In this document: piece by piece, positions 1-8,577 of the stretch
Layout: the number at the start of each line of letters is the position of its first letter
How positions within the stretch are numbered: the stretch's first letter is position 1
NCBI GenBank assembly: GCA_013375455.1
Contig: JABXJT010000039.1
Location: 1 to 42,238 of the forward strand
Length of the DNA stretch: 42,238 nucleotides
Reading direction: 5' to 3'
From: Candidatus Helarchaeota archaeon
GTDB taxonomy: Archaea > Asgardarchaeota > Lokiarchaeia > Helarchaeales > HEL-GB-A
Made by a program: the position numbers and the translations under genes
Notes under the pieces: model-generated
What the model was told of the DNA's origin: nothing
The model's database searches: none
What the model saw: only the letters and a program-made list of their open reading frames with translations

Positions 1-126
1 TGCTTTGCTTTGTCCATACCCACCCTTGGTGGAGTATTTATATGGGTTCAATTCCTTTTAGTCGGGATTTTGAGTGAAAGACCCATTTGGAAGCTCTTCA
101 CGGAGAAAGGCTATCGAGTCTATTAA
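1..126 (+). CDS. C-terminal end of a membrane protein (5' truncated by window)
   Basis: An open frame runs from base 1 to a TAA at 124-126 and gives 41 residues with no start codon, so this is the tail of a gene beginning outside the window. The visible part is one hydrophobic segment (about residues 2-24, rich in Leu, Val, Ile, Phe and Trp) followed by a short polar tail with Lys, Arg and Glu. This is what a last transmembrane helix with a cytoplasmic end looks like. It converges on the PIG-L gene with 26 bases between the two stops. The family cannot be named from so short a piece. An antisense frame over the same bases has no supporting features. Confidence 0.6.
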   Translation, partial: CFALSIPTLGGVFIWVQFLLVGILSERPIWKLFTEKGYRVY

Positions 127-152
127 TGTAACGATTATATTCGGTGAATGTC

Positions 153-887
153 CTAATCTACTATCTTTTCTGCGCGCCATGGTTTGAAAATGAGTTTGCC
201 AATACTGAACGCAGCGTGAAAAATGCGATCCAAGAAAGTGAGATGAATTTTTTTCTCGAAGAAGATACGACGACACGCCTGTGCAAACATAAATCGGCGG
301 TATTGAAGAAAGCCAATAAGTAAGTTATAGAGATAGAGGAGAGGTATTAAATAGCCGATCACTTGGAATTGACTTTTATGAGCCTTTAGAGTTTTCATTG
401 GAGTTCCGAAAGTAGATTTTATAAAGATATTGTTCTTAAAGGAATGGAAGGTGAATAAAAGAGGTCTTGGAGAAACCTTTCCTTTTTTTAATAAAATGCA
501 GGTAGCCTTTCCTGTGTTTAAATGATCTGGATGGACATATACCGAAAAATCATATTCTGGAGCAAAAATAACATCGGGTTTGCGTTTCTGTAGATATTCT
601 TGCAGAGTTTTTAGGGCTCTTTTGAGCGTCACGTTTCCATCAAGCAGTCCGAGGAATTTAACCCGATTCTCATGAAGCCCGTATGCTTTAGCCGCATCCT
701 GGAGCTCTTGAACCCTTATTCGTGCAAGTTTTTTACCTTTCAAACTAGGATTCATGGTGCCGTATTCACCCTTGGTCATTGAGGCAATTTCCACGTCGTG
801 TCCATTTTTTACAGCCAGCTCAATGAAACGCACTACAAAGATCTCGTCATCAGGGTGAGCCAGGATGAAACTGAAACGCTTTGGCAT
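153..887 (-). CDS. PIG-L/LmbE family deacetylase
   Basis: This 244-aa protein carries the LmbE/PIG-L signature AHPDDE about ten residues from its start. That motif binds the catalytic zinc in enzymes that remove acetyl groups from N-acetylglucosamine-type sugars, such as GlcNAc-PI or mycothiol and bacillithiol precursors. A later H-P-D-H stretch (VHPDHLNTG) supplies the third metal ligand expected in the family. The frame is open 13 codons further upstream, but a strong GAGGAG ribosome site sits 6 nt before the ATG at 887, directly ahead of the conserved core, so I chose that start. Family members in archaea have varied substrates; nothing nearby fixes this one, although a glycolipid or sugar-conjugate role is plausible. 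Confidence 0.88.
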   Translation of the reverse strand: MPKRFSFILAHPDDEIFVVRFIELAVKNGHDVEIASMTKGEYGTMNPSLKGKKLARIRVQELQDAAKAYGLHENRVKFLGLLDGNVTLKRALKTLQEYLQKRKPDVIFAPEYDFSVYVHPDHLNTGKATCILLKKGKVSPRPLLFTFHSFKNNIFIKSTFGTPMKTLKAHKSQFQVIGYLIPLLYLYNLLIGFLQYRRFMFAQACRRIFFEKKIHLTFLDRIFHAAFSIGKLIFKPWRAEKIVD

Positions 888-977
888 CGAGAACTCCTCA
901 AGAGTTACTTTTTTCTTCACCATCAATAACGTTTTAATAGAATTTTATATCAGTTTTGTTTAAAAAAGGTGTTACTT

Positions 978-1325
978 TTGGGAACTAAGGAAGAAGTAAT
1001 GAAAGTGTTACAACAGTGGGCGGAAAAAATTAAAGATCCAGAAGTTTCTGAACGCTTTGAGGATTTCAATAAGACAGTACAATTTACGGTCAAGGATATA
1101 GATGCTCATTTTAAGTTCATCATCGGAAACATGGAAGCAACCGTCGAAGAAGGAAAGGATAATGCCCCCTCAATGCAGGTAATCACGACTTCAGAGATTT
1201 TAATTGGAATTACTGAAGGAGAAATTGACCCAATGGAAGCGTTCATAAATGGAGAATTAGAAGCCAAAGGAAATTTACCCGATCTCTCGAAACTTGAAGT
1301 TTTGATGGATATTGATGATGATTAA
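978..1325 (+). CDS. SCP2 sterol-carrier-like protein
   Basis: A 115-aa protein with the SCP2 layout: an amphipathic N-terminal helix, then beta strands (VQFTVKDIDAHFKFIIG), and a C-terminal stretch in which a residue cluster like EAFINGELEAKGNLPDLSKL matches the usual SCP2 ending, where a small-molecule tunnel is closed by a helix. SCP2 folds bind lipids or fatty acyl-CoA in a hydrophobic cavity. The start is uncertain: GTG at 969 is possible, but an AAAGGTG ribosome site lies 6 nt before the TTG at 978, which I prefer. It leads an operon with an M24 peptidase (12-nt gap) and an SDR. It is the first of four SCP2-like genes in this window. Confidence 0.72.
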   Translation: MGTKEEVMKVLQQWAEKIKDPEVSERFEDFNKTVQFTVKDIDAHFKFIIGNMEATVEEGKDNAPSMQVITTSEILIGITEGEIDPMEAFINGELEAKGNLPDLSKLEVLMDIDDD

Positions 1326-1337
1326 CGGGAGAAATCT

Positions 1338-2462
1338 ATGAATCCAATAGGATATAATAAAAATAGAACAGCCGAAATTTTAGAAAAAAATGGTATAGAT
1401 GTTCTGATTGCTTCCTCTCCCGAAAATATTTTTTATACCAGTGGGCTTCCGACTCTCCATGTCGCAAAAAATCCGATCCTCTTTGTCCTACAAAATCAAT
1501 ATCCTAGTCTCACGTTAATCCGTCGGGATGGAGAAGAGGTCCTAATTACTTGGATGGTCTATCAAAGTGCAAGTCTCCTGTCGTGGGTCAAGGACATCCG
1601 CGGGATAGGAGCCCCAAAGATGGCGACGAAGTTTACCGTGGACGTGTTGACGGAGTGGAACGCGACTAATAAGGTCATTGGCGTGGAAACCTCAATGCCC
1701 CGATATCAAGCCGATTATATCAGAGAAAAATTACAAGAGGCCACTCTTGTAGATGGAGATGGGGCATTCATCGAGATGCGGATGGTTAAATCACCTGAAG
1801 AGGTCAAGCGCATTCAAAAATCAACACAAATCGCTGAAAAGGCAATATTAGCGATAGTAGGCATCACTAGAGAAGGCGTTACTGACGAAGAATTATTACA
1901 AGAGGCACGTAAAACGATCGTTCAAGAAGGTGCGGAGGGATGGGATCACCTGACCTTGGGGCTGGGTGCATCAGACCCTGAAGCACCAGGTTACGTGAAG
2001 GCTTCAATGAAAAAGGACGATTTGGCTCGATTCGACATTGGGGCTGTCTGGGAAGGATATGTTTCTGATGTGAGTCGCCATGCATCCATTGGAAAGCCTG
2101 TAGGGGAAGATTTACACGATAAAATGATCCAAGTTCAAGAATTTTGCGTTGAGCAAATCAAGCCTGGCATATCTGCAGCGGAGGTAGCGAAGGCGACCAA
2201 AGTATTTTACAAGACCCTCGATAAGAGACTAAGCTGTTATGTCACGGCACACAGCATCGGTCTTCAAACGGAAGAGTTTCATTTTTTCAGTCCTATGGTG
2301 CGAAAGGGGAAAGGAATTTTCGAGGAGAACATGGTTTTAGACGTGGAAGTGTGGACGCCATTCAAGAATTTCGGCTTGTTAGGGATAGAGGACACGTATC
2401 AAGTGACGAAATCGAGGTGTAAGCAAATTTCTTCCTTAGAAAAGAAAATTTTTGTAGTTTGA
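1338..2462 (+). CDS. M24 family metallopeptidase (Xaa-Pro dipeptidase-like)
   Basis: 374 aa with an N-terminal creatinase/prolidase-type domain (about 1-145) and a C-terminal pita-bread catalytic domain. The five dinuclear-metal ligands can be traced as D233 (RFDIG), D244 (VSDVSR), H305 (AHSIG), E337 (LDVEV) and E351 (IEDTY), so the enzyme should be active. Family members cleave Xaa-Pro dipeptides or the N-termini of peptides; some creatinase-like relatives act on other amides. The ATG at 1338 follows a GGGAGA ribosome site by 6 nt. It sits between an SCP2 protein and an SDR in a tight operon, so a substrate other than a peptide cannot be excluded. Confidence 0.88.
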   Translation: MNPIGYNKNRTAEILEKNGIDVLIASSPENIFYTSGLPTLHVAKNPILFVLQNQYPSLTLIRRDGEEVLITWMVYQSASLLSWVKDIRGIGAPKMATKFTVDVLTEWNATNKVIGVETSMPRYQADYIREKLQEATLVDGDGAFIEMRMVKSPEEVKRIQKSTQIAEKAILAIVGITREGVTDEELLQEARKTIVQEGAEGWDHLTLGLGASDPEAPGYVKASMKKDDLARFDIGAVWEGYVSDVSRHASIGKPVGEDLHDKMIQVQEFCVEQIKPGISAAEVAKATKVFYKTLDKRLSCYVTAHSIGLQTEEFHFFSPMVRKGKGIFEENMVLDVEVWTPFKNFGLLGIEDTYQVTKSRCKQISSLEKKIFVV

Positions 2463-2480
2463 AGAGATGAGGTTACGAAA

Positions 2481-3257
2481 ATGAGTGTGAAAGATAAGGT
2501 TGTAGTGCTGACAGGAGCCGCTCGAGGAATCGGCCGGTCAACCGCGATACTATTCGCGAAAGAAGGGGCCAAACTCGCGCTATCTGACGTGCTTGAAGAA
2601 GAGGGGAAGGAAACCCTCGAACTGGTGAAAAAAGAAGGTGGGGACGCCTTCTTCATAAAATGTGATGTCACGAAAGGACGAGAAGTTAAAGCGATGGTGG
2701 ATAAAACATTAAAAATGTATGGGAAAATTGATGTTCTCATTAACAATGCAGGGGTTGTTCGTGTGGGGCAGGTGGAAGACATACCTGAGGAGGAATATGA
2801 TCTCTTATTGAATGTTAATTTGAAAGGCCCGTACTTCTGTTGCCATCACATAGTGCCCTTACTCAAAAAGCAAAAATCAGGCATCATCATTAACCTTGCC
2901 TCCGTGGCTGGTCACATCGGACAGGTGAATCATGCACTTTACTGCAGCACGAAGCACGGAGTTCGAGGAATGACAAAAGCTCTAGCCCTCGACTTAGCCC
3001 CCTATAACGTTCGAGTCAATTCCGTCTCCCCGGGCGCCACGGATACGCCGATGCTAGTAGGTGATGTTACACAACAGGCAAAAGACCGGGGCGTTGATTA
3101 TGAGGTGGTGAGAAAGGAGTTTGAGGAAGAGGGTGTCATGGGGCGATGGGCAGATCCAGTGGAAATTGCCAAAGGCATTCTTTTTCTCGCCAGTGAGGGG
3201 GCATCATACATGACTGGAGCTGACCTCCTTCTAGATGGTGGCTGGACAGCCCGCTAA
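2481..3257 (+). CDS. Short-chain dehydrogenase/reductase (SDR)
   Basis: 258 aa, a normal classical SDR length. The NAD(P)-binding motif TGAARGIG lies near residues 11-18 and the structural NNAG motif near residue 88; the catalytic Ser (LASVAG) is followed by the YCSTK active site, and the ending is the usual GADLLLDGGW. An Asp after the second strand (LSDV) suggests preference for NAD(H) over NADP(H); this is a rule of thumb. The gene starts 18 nt after the M24 peptidase behind a GATGAGGT ribosome site. Homologues act as 3-oxoacyl or 3-hydroxyacyl-CoA dehydrogenases or polyol dehydrogenases; the substrate here is open. Confidence 0.92.
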   Translation: MSVKDKVVVLTGAARGIGRSTAILFAKEGAKLALSDVLEEEGKETLELVKKEGGDAFFIKCDVTKGREVKAMVDKTLKMYGKIDVLINNAGVVRVGQVEDIPEEEYDLLLNVNLKGPYFCCHHIVPLLKKQKSGIIINLASVAGHIGQVNHALYCSTKHGVRGMTKALALDLAPYNVRVNSVSPGATDTPMLVGDVTQQAKDRGVDYEVVRKEFEEEGVMGRWADPVEIAKGILFLASEGASYMTGADLLLDGGWTAR

Positions 3258-3281
3258 CTCTTTTTTTTAAATGAGGTTTAT

Positions 3282-3491
3282 TTAAAAGCCAACAACCCCA
3301 TCCTTAACTTTATAATTTTTAAACATATTATGTAAATTCTCTTGTTTATCAACCGTTATTTCATCCCTAGTTGTATCGACTAAAGTACGAAGAATGACCT
3401 CATTTTTGTTGTATAATACAATCAGGATTTGATTTGATTCTAGTGGAGGGATCAAAAACTCTACTTTAACTTCATTTTTTTCAAACTTCAT
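3282..3491 (-). CDS. Small hypothetical protein (69 aa)
   Basis: The 69-residue product is charged and strand-rich (alternating polar and hydrophobic residues such as VKVEFLIPP and ILIVLYNKNEVILRTL), with a short basic helix near the end. I do not recognise a family. It is kept because a good AAGGAAG ribosome site lies 8 nt before its ATG, it fills the gap after the SDR without overlapping anything, and its codon use is like its neighbours. It converges with the SDR and its upstream region carries TATA-like sequence. Confidence 0.55.
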   Translation of the reverse strand: MKFEKNEVKVEFLIPPLESNQILIVLYNKNEVILRTLVDTTRDEITVDKQENLHNMFKNYKVKDGVVGF

Positions 3492-3575
3492 TTATTAACT
3501 TCCTTCATTAAATGTTTTTTTTTGTCGGACACTCTATTTTACGTTATTTTGATTTAAATTTAACTAGAAAAAGCA

Positions 3576-3592
3576 TAAACGTATATATATTT
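3576..3592. promoter_or_regulatory. TATA-like element between divergent genes
   Basis: The run gtatatatat at 3581-3590 is the clearest TATA-box-like sequence in the 259-nt AT-rich gap between the 69-aa gene (minus) and the 239-aa gene (plus). It is near-palindromic and could serve the minus-strand gene, whose start is about 90 nt away, or the plus-strand gene 160 nt away. The rest of the gap holds no convincing small gene. Confidence 0.3.
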
Positions 3593-3750
3593 TATGTAGA
3601 TGTTTAAGTGAGCGGTTTTTAGACCAAGTGATAATCAAAAAAACCATAAAAATTGATGACAAATCTATATATTTTGCGCACGGTACTTCAATATTGGTGT
3701 CATTAATTTTATAAAGGTATGATTAATAGCTTAGATTCCAATAAAAAAAA

Positions 3751-4470
3751 TTGAAGGTTGGTGTGTGTAATTTGGCAGCCAATAAAGGGGATATTAAGTT
3801 ATTGGAGGATTTTCTTACGCTTTCTTGTGAGTTTGGAATGGACTTGCAAGATGAGAAACACAGCTTCTCTCCCGAGGTTCTCGAGCGAGTGTATCAGAAA
3901 TTGAAAGAGATGCCTGAGAGGACCATCATTGAATTTAGAGATGTTTTTATTGAGGCAATCTCAGACTTGTCTGCCCCGCTTGAAGAGGATTTTGATCGTA
4001 AGGAAGAGTTACAACGCTTAAATACTCTTCTTGTGGATTTAAAAGAATCATTCTATAACGCGCTTATTGAGGAAAAATATATTTTAAAATATTTATTCTC
4101 TTGGATTGACGGTATGAATTTGATCAATGAGATTTTTCAAGTTATTAAAACATTCTTAAATCCGCCGCATTTTCGCAGACGGCGATTACAAAGGCAATAT
4201 GATCCTAATACTGTTTCGGATATGATGCTTTATAATACATCACTAGTCTTTCGAATTTATGAAATGCAACGGCATGTTAAAGAAGGTTTGGTTCGGTCAA
4301 ACGATGATATGAACAAATACTTAAAATTTTTTGCTGCTGAAGTGACGGAACTCTCCAAATTTGCTATAACCAATAATTTCATCCCTAAAATTTCCAAAGC
4401 AGAGAAAGACTTGTTTGAAGATAATGCTGAGCTGCTGCATCGTGTCTTCAACGTAGTGAACAGTCGCTAG
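3751..4470 (+). CDS. Helical hypothetical protein upstream of PIN-domain gene
   Basis: 239 aa with no family I recognise. It is almost wholly alpha-helical by composition, with many Leu/Glu/Lys heptad-like stretches, a basic patch at about residues 143-150 (HFRRRRLQR), and no signal or membrane segment. The start is weak: a stop lies three codons before the TTG at 3751, so either that TTG or a TTG/ATG a little further in is used. It ends 14 nt before the PIN-domain gene and shares no other neighbours, so the two are probably co-transcribed. In PIN systems the upstream partner is often the antitoxin, but those are usually much smaller than this; a role as RNA-binding or regulatory partner is a guess. 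Confidence 0.6.
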   Translation: MKVGVCNLAANKGDIKLLEDFLTLSCEFGMDLQDEKHSFSPEVLERVYQKLKEMPERTIIEFRDVFIEAISDLSAPLEEDFDRKEELQRLNTLLVDLKESFYNALIEEKYILKYLFSWIDGMNLINEIFQVIKTFLNPPHFRRRRLQRQYDPNTVSDMMLYNTSLVFRIYEMQRHVKEGLVRSNDDMNKYLKFFAAEVTELSKFAITNNFIPKISKAEKDLFEDNAELLHRVFNVVNSR

Positions 4471-4484
4471 GAGCAGGCCTTTTT

Positions 4485-5228
4485 TTGCATATTCAAATTT
4501 TTTTTGATACCTGTATACTATTTGCTTATCTTAACCCCACAGAACTCTTTCATAATGATGCAACCGAAACAATCGCAGTAATCGATAATCCCTCTAAATT
4601 TTTAATCAAAGGGAAAGTCAAGGACTTTCGGGGTTATATTCTTGATATTGTGGAAAATGAGTTTTTTGATATTCTCCATTATAAAATGAATCAAGTTCTC
4701 CAAGATGTCCACGACTTCTTTAAAAAAGCTAGTAAATTTTCAGAAGAAGAATTAACTCGACGCTTGAACCTTATAAAGCGCCAAAACGTCTCTTTGGCTA
4801 ATTTAATTGAATATCTTCTCAACAATTATGATTTGAGCTCAACCTCAAGCTTGCGGAATTTTTTAGAGCTTTTTAATAAATTACGGATGGTCTTCCGCAA
4901 GAAATATTTTCAACTCACAAGTTTGAGAAATATAAAATTTAAAAAATCTCCAGATTATTTAAGACCGCTTTTGGATCAAAGAGCCCGGAACATAATAGCA
5001 TCATATTTAGATTTAACAGATAAAAAGATCCTTGTATATGCAGATCATATGGCATTAAGGAACAACCCTGCCCATCTTATTACAATCGATTTTGCTATGA
5101 TTAACCAACGGATTTTAATAATGCCCCAACTTCCTAATGACTTGAATATTATGTCTCTCATTGAGTTTGGGAAGATTTATCTCGGCAAAACGGAACATAT
5201 CGCGTTATTTGAGAGAGGGAAAATCTAA
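4485..5228 (+). CDS. PIN-domain-like protein (predicted RNase)
   Basis: 247 aa. It opens with a beta strand and acidic residue (QIFFDTCILFAYLNP), typical of the first PIN catalytic Asp. Near the C-terminus KKILVYADHMAL and then HLITIDFAMI match the third and fourth PIN acidic positions (Asp before His, and the T/I-D-F strand). Between them lies a large helical insert (about residues 55-165), so the protein is longer than the usual 130-150 aa VapC. PIN proteins cut single-stranded RNA with Mg2+. The TTG start follows a GGAG site and is 14 nt after the 239-aa helical gene. Call based on motif spacing; a fold prediction would settle it. Confidence 0.6.
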   Translation: MHIQIFFDTCILFAYLNPTELFHNDATETIAVIDNPSKFLIKGKVKDFRGYILDIVENEFFDILHYKMNQVLQDVHDFFKKASKFSEEELTRRLNLIKRQNVSLANLIEYLLNNYDLSSTSSLRNFLELFNKLRMVFRKKYFQLTSLRNIKFKKSPDYLRPLLDQRARNIIASYLDLTDKKILVYADHMALRNNPAHLITIDFAMINQRILIMPQLPNDLNIMSLIEFGKIYLGKTEHIALFERGKI

Positions 5229-5234
5229 GAATTT

Positions 5235-5256
5235 CTATTTTGTGAAATAGTCTTTT
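5235..5256 (+). terminator. Hairpin plus T-run after the PIN gene
   Basis: A perfect 6-bp inverted repeat (ctattt at 5235-5240, aaatag at 5245-5250) with a 4-nt loop is followed by tctttt, 7 nt downstream of the PIN gene stop. The T-rich end fits archaeal termination; the hairpin may be incidental. Confidence 0.4.
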
Positions 5257-5458
5257 CACGCTCTAATTATGGTTTATTTACCTTGATTTTCTCTCGAAGA
5301 CCATCTATTCCCATCTCACTGCGAATTTTTGAACTTGTTTGTTTTGGAGCTACATCGTTCCTAATTTTTGGGACACAAATAGTCAGGTTTTTTATGTAAG
5401 TTCTCAAAGGTATCTACAACCTAACATTCTACAGAATGAGGAAAAAGGATGGATTTTG

Positions 5459-6760
5459 ATGACTAAAAATGTAAAAAGTGTCGTTGTAGTTTCTGCCAAA
5501 CGAGCGCCAATGGGGAAAAGCGGGTGGAAGGCAGGACAGAAAAAAGGGATGTACTACTGGGCATCTCCACAAGATTTTAGTGCTCAAATATTAACAAACA
5601 TCTGGAAAGATACGCTAGAAAAGGCAAAAGGAGAACTAGTCCCAAAAGACATTGAAGCGGTCGCTTATGGCTGTTCTGGGCAGTATGGGGCTCAGTCTGG
5701 TGATATTGGTCGAATCGCTGCAGTTCTTCAGGAGTCTGAGGACTTCTTCCCTATATTTGGAGTCACGGTTGATTCTTATTGTAATGCAGGGACTTCTGCA
5801 ATTCAATATATTAACAATATGCTCGCACTAGGCCAAGGCGAGATTGGGATTGCTGGAGGTCAGGAATTATTATCAATCTTCCCCTTAGCGAGTAGCATGC
5901 AAGCGCACATAAAGGACGGGCATAAGTTTCAGACCCAGATTGAGAAACTGTTCTTAAAGAGAACATTGGGGCTCGGTCCTGCTGGAGAGAAAATTGCGCA
6001 GATGTGGAAATTAAAGCGTGAGGATTTAGATGAGTTAGCTGCACGAAGTCATAGAAACATGATCAGGATCCAAAGACAAAAAGAAAAATATGAACCTCGA
6101 ATAATGCCAATGACTGTTGGTCAATTTGATGAGAATGGAAGAAAAGTACGAGATCCTGAAACAAGAAAACAGATGACAACAACTTGTACAGTCGATGAAA
6201 CTCCGAGAGCAATGTACCTTGATGATCCAGAGAAGGCAATGGGAAAAATGAAGGGTTTAAAGGCTCGCTTTGATAAGAATGGGGTCATACATGCAGGTAA
6301 CAGTAGTGCGATATCCGATGGAGGGGCAGCAATGACATTAATGACAGAAGAAAAAGCCGAACAGTTGGGTATCAAACCACTCGCTAGAATTATCGATATT
6401 TCCAATAGTGCTTCAAATCCAAAAATTGTCTTAACAGGACCTATTCCTGCAACGCAAAAATTACTCAAACGCCAAGGAATGAAATTCGATGATTTTGATC
6501 TCATCCATATTAACGAAGCATTTGCCAGTGTTCCTTTTGTAGTGATGCATGAGTTAGGCAGCGATGCACTTTCCGATGAACGATTGAACACTAGTGGTGG
6601 TGCCATAGCCGGAGGTCATCCGATTGGAGCCTCAGGTGTAGCATGGGGCGTTGAATTATTGTGGGAAATGATACAAAATAAAAAACGTCTGGGATTATTC
6701 ACACTTTGTGCTGGTTTTGGTAACGGAATGTCAGTACTATTTGAAAACATGCAAGTGTAA
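5459..6760 (+). CDS. Thiolase (acetyl-CoA C-acyltransferase)
   Basis: 433 aa thiolase. The nucleophilic Cys is in DSYCNAGTSA (about residue 108), the oxyanion/His motif is NEAFAS, the second catalytic His is in AGGHPIGASG, and the C-terminal acid/base Cys is in LCAGFGNGM, so all catalytic residues are present. The enzyme condenses or cleaves beta-ketoacyl-CoA. The open frame reaches back to 5339, but those 40 residues do not resemble a thiolase start, and an aggaaaaagg ribosome site precedes the ATG at 5459, which begins MTKNVKSVVVVSAKR. It is longer than the second thiolase at 14993 by about 35 residues, with an insert around the loop domain. It stands alone, converging with the cis-prenyltransferase gene. 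Confidence 0.94.
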   Translation: MTKNVKSVVVVSAKRAPMGKSGWKAGQKKGMYYWASPQDFSAQILTNIWKDTLEKAKGELVPKDIEAVAYGCSGQYGAQSGDIGRIAAVLQESEDFFPIFGVTVDSYCNAGTSAIQYINNMLALGQGEIGIAGGQELLSIFPLASSMQAHIKDGHKFQTQIEKLFLKRTLGLGPAGEKIAQMWKLKREDLDELAARSHRNMIRIQRQKEKYEPRIMPMTVGQFDENGRKVRDPETRKQMTTTCTVDETPRAMYLDDPEKAMGKMKGLKARFDKNGVIHAGNSSAISDGGAAMTLMTEEKAEQLGIKPLARIIDISNSASNPKIVLTGPIPATQKLLKRQGMKFDDFDLIHINEAFASVPFVVMHELGSDALSDERLNTSGGAIAGGHPIGASGVAWGVELLWEMIQNKKRLGLFTLCAGFGNGMSVLFENMQV

Positions 6761-6769
6761 GAGATATAC

Positions 6770-6785
6770 TCTCTCTTTTTTTTTA
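6770..6785 (+). terminator. T-rich terminator after thiolase
   Basis: A ctctct tract running into an unbroken run of T lies about 10 nt after the thiolase stop, in the 33-nt gap between convergent genes. Poly-T tracts of this kind terminate archaeal transcription. Confidence 0.45.
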
Positions 6786-6793
6786 TTTCATTA

Positions 6794-7663
6794 TCATCGA
6801 CCATATCGGCGTTGTCGCTTCTGAAAAGCGCGAACTGCCCGCCAGAGATCAATTTTTCGGACTTCGGGCCAATAAATATCTGCAAAATATAGTTCAGAGT
6901 AAGCCGCTTGCCAAAGGAGGAAGCCGCTAATTCGTACTTCCCCAGAGGTTCGAATAATTAAATCAGGATTTGGGAGTCCAGCAGTATAGAGGTATTTTTC
7001 AAAATTTTCCTCTGTAATTTCTTCAATATTCTTTTCCTTAACCATTTTACGAATTGCATCGATTATTTCGGCTCTTCCGCCATACGCTATCGCAACATTG
7101 AGATAGTAATCGTGAAAGTCTTTTGTGGCGTCTTCGACTTTTTGAATGGCCTCTTGTACGCCAGGAGGAAGCATTTCTTTTCGACCGATAGCCCTAATAC
7201 CGACTTTATATTTAAAAATAAGTGGGTGGGTTAGGAGCTCTGTGAATTTTTTTTCTGCTAACGTCATAATATGATCTACTTCTTCCTTTTTACGGCTAAA
7301 ATTCTCAATGGAGAAGACATAAAGAGTTACTACCTTTATACCCAATTCCCAACAATAAGCTAAAACTTCCTCTACCTTTCTCGCACCGAGCGTATGCCCA
7401 GCCCAGATCTCCAAACCTTGGGCACGGGAATATCTGCGGTTCCCATCCAAGATGATCCCAACGTGTTGTGGTTTTTTGAATCTGGATCCTGAGATTTGGT
7501 TCCAGAGATGGCGCTTGTATGCGTAATAAAATGGATAGAGGATTACGTCTGTAATTTTATTTTTGATTCGTTGAAAGACACTTGTTTTGACAGGTATTTC
7601 TTCTGAACGCATTGATCCATCGAGAATTTCACTCATTGTCCTGTCCGCCTGATTTAAAATCAC
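6794..7663 (-). CDS. uppS: cis-Prenyltransferase (polyprenyl diphosphate synthase, UppS family)
   Basis: 289 aa. The UppS signature HVGIILDGNRRYSR with the catalytic Asp lies near residue 70, followed by GHTLGARKVEEVL, LYVFSIENFSR (the conserved FS-EN-R motif), and the C-terminal motif PDLIIRTSGEVRISGFLLWQ with the substrate-binding Arg residues and Ser. The enzyme adds isopentenyl units in cis to make the long polyprenyl phosphate carrier for glycan assembly at the membrane. An extra roughly 55-residue N-terminal stretch is normal for archaeal members. The GTG start overlaps the stop of the upstream gene by 4 nt (GTGA), so its translation is probably coupled; an internal ATG nine codons in is the alternative start. 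Confidence 0.94.
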   Translation of the reverse strand: MILNQADRTMSEILDGSMRSEEIPVKTSVFQRIKNKITDVILYPFYYAYKRHLWNQISGSRFKKPQHVGIILDGNRRYSRAQGLEIWAGHTLGARKVEEVLAYCWELGIKVVTLYVFSIENFSRKKEEVDHIMTLAEKKFTELLTHPLIFKYKVGIRAIGRKEMLPPGVQEAIQKVEDATKDFHDYYLNVAIAYGGRAEIIDAIRKMVKEKNIEEITEENFEKYLYTAGLPNPDLIIRTSGEVRISGFLLWQAAYSELYFADIYWPEVRKIDLWRAVRAFQKRQRRYGR

Positions 7664-8577
7664 ATCATGATTACGGGATTCAATTCGTTAATGGTAGAAA
7701 CTTGAAAGATGAGTCCATCAAATGAAAATTTCTTTAATCTTGTTATAAATTTACTAATTTTATTGAGATTATATTCATATGGTACTTTCATTTGTAAGAA
7801 GAGTTTTATATCTCCAAGGAAGCCTTTAGTAACTGATCGAATCTGCTTTAAAAATCTTTTTTCTTCCAAGTGGGAATTGCCGTTCACGATAAAGTTTAAA
7901 TTATCTAAGAAGAGGGCCAGGAAAAAATAATCCTGCCCAAAGAAAGCGGGTATTTCAGAAAAATTCACATTTAATCCGAGAAAGATATCAGGATTATATT
8001 TCCTTATGGCAATCATCAATCGACCTGCTAAATTACTAACAGAATCCATTCTAAATTTCAGCCAATCAGGAAATTCTTTCTGGATCCATCGCAGACTTAA
8101 CCCGTTGTTAGATTTTTTAGTGAATTGGATTGAGATTGCCTGTAAATCAATACTTCTTTTCTCAGCAAGTGCTAAACAATATGGACAAAAACAACCTAAA
8201 TTAGAGAGGTTAAGCGGCATTTCAAGATTTGTCATCTGAATTCCGGCGATTTGGGAGGATTCTGCGAGGGTTTCAAAGTCAGCTTTGATTATAGGCTCTA
8301 ATTTTGGGTTATTCGGGCATAAGAGAGATGAAACTGAATTTCCCGATTGGTCTATTTGAGATATTTCAACATTTTCGGAAAACTCAGAATTATTTCGCAA
8401 AACTGAATAAATCGGAACGAGTTTTAGGCGAGTATTTGAGTATAATTCTGAAAAAACCTTACTATCATCGCTCAAAACGAATAATGTCGTATCATTTGGC
8501 AATTTTTCAAGCAAATTTCGCCATTTACGGAAATTTTTTCCGTGTAATTTAGTATTAATAGAAAAACTCACACTCAT
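7660..8577 (-). CDS. Hypothetical TIM-barrel-like protein coupled to uppS
   Basis: 305 aa. I do not recognise a named family with certainty. Features that recall alpha-amylase/GH-like barrel proteins are a central CFCPYC cluster (about residue 130) after a strand-loop, a following helix ending in a W-L-x-F-R element (DWLKFRMDSV), and then a strand (IFLGLNVNFSEIPAF). In several uncharacterised archaeal putative glycosidases this order (Cys pair, W-FR helix, then a strand) recurs. No signal peptide or membrane segment is visible. The stop overlaps the uppS start, suggesting the products are made together; a role in polyprenol-linked glycan metabolism is inference from that pairing only. Confidence 0.55.
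   Translation of the reverse strand: MSVSFSINTKLHGKNFRKWRNLLEKLPNDTTLFVLSDDSKVFSELYSNTRLKLVPIYSVLRNNSEFSENVEISQIDQSGNSVSSLLCPNNPKLEPIIKADFETLAESSQIAGIQMTNLEMPLNLSNLGCFCPYCLALAEKRSIDLQAISIQFTKKSNNGLSLRWIQKEFPDWLKFRMDSVSNLAGRLMIAIRKYNPDIFLGLNVNFSEIPAFFGQDYFFLALFLDNLNFIVNGNSHLEEKRFLKQIRSVTKGFLGDIKLFLQMKVPYEYNLNKISKFITRLKKFSFDGLIFQVSTINELNPVIMM

Noticed and set aside
5267..5403. Minus-strand frame of about 44 codons ending KVNKP ahead of the thiolase
   Set aside because: It starts only with TTG, has no ribosome site, and lies in the thiolase promoter region; kept out for lack of support.
5339..5458. N-terminal extension of the thiolase from TTG at 5339
   Set aside because: The extra 40 residues do not look like protein of this family, and a ribosome site precedes the ATG at 5459.
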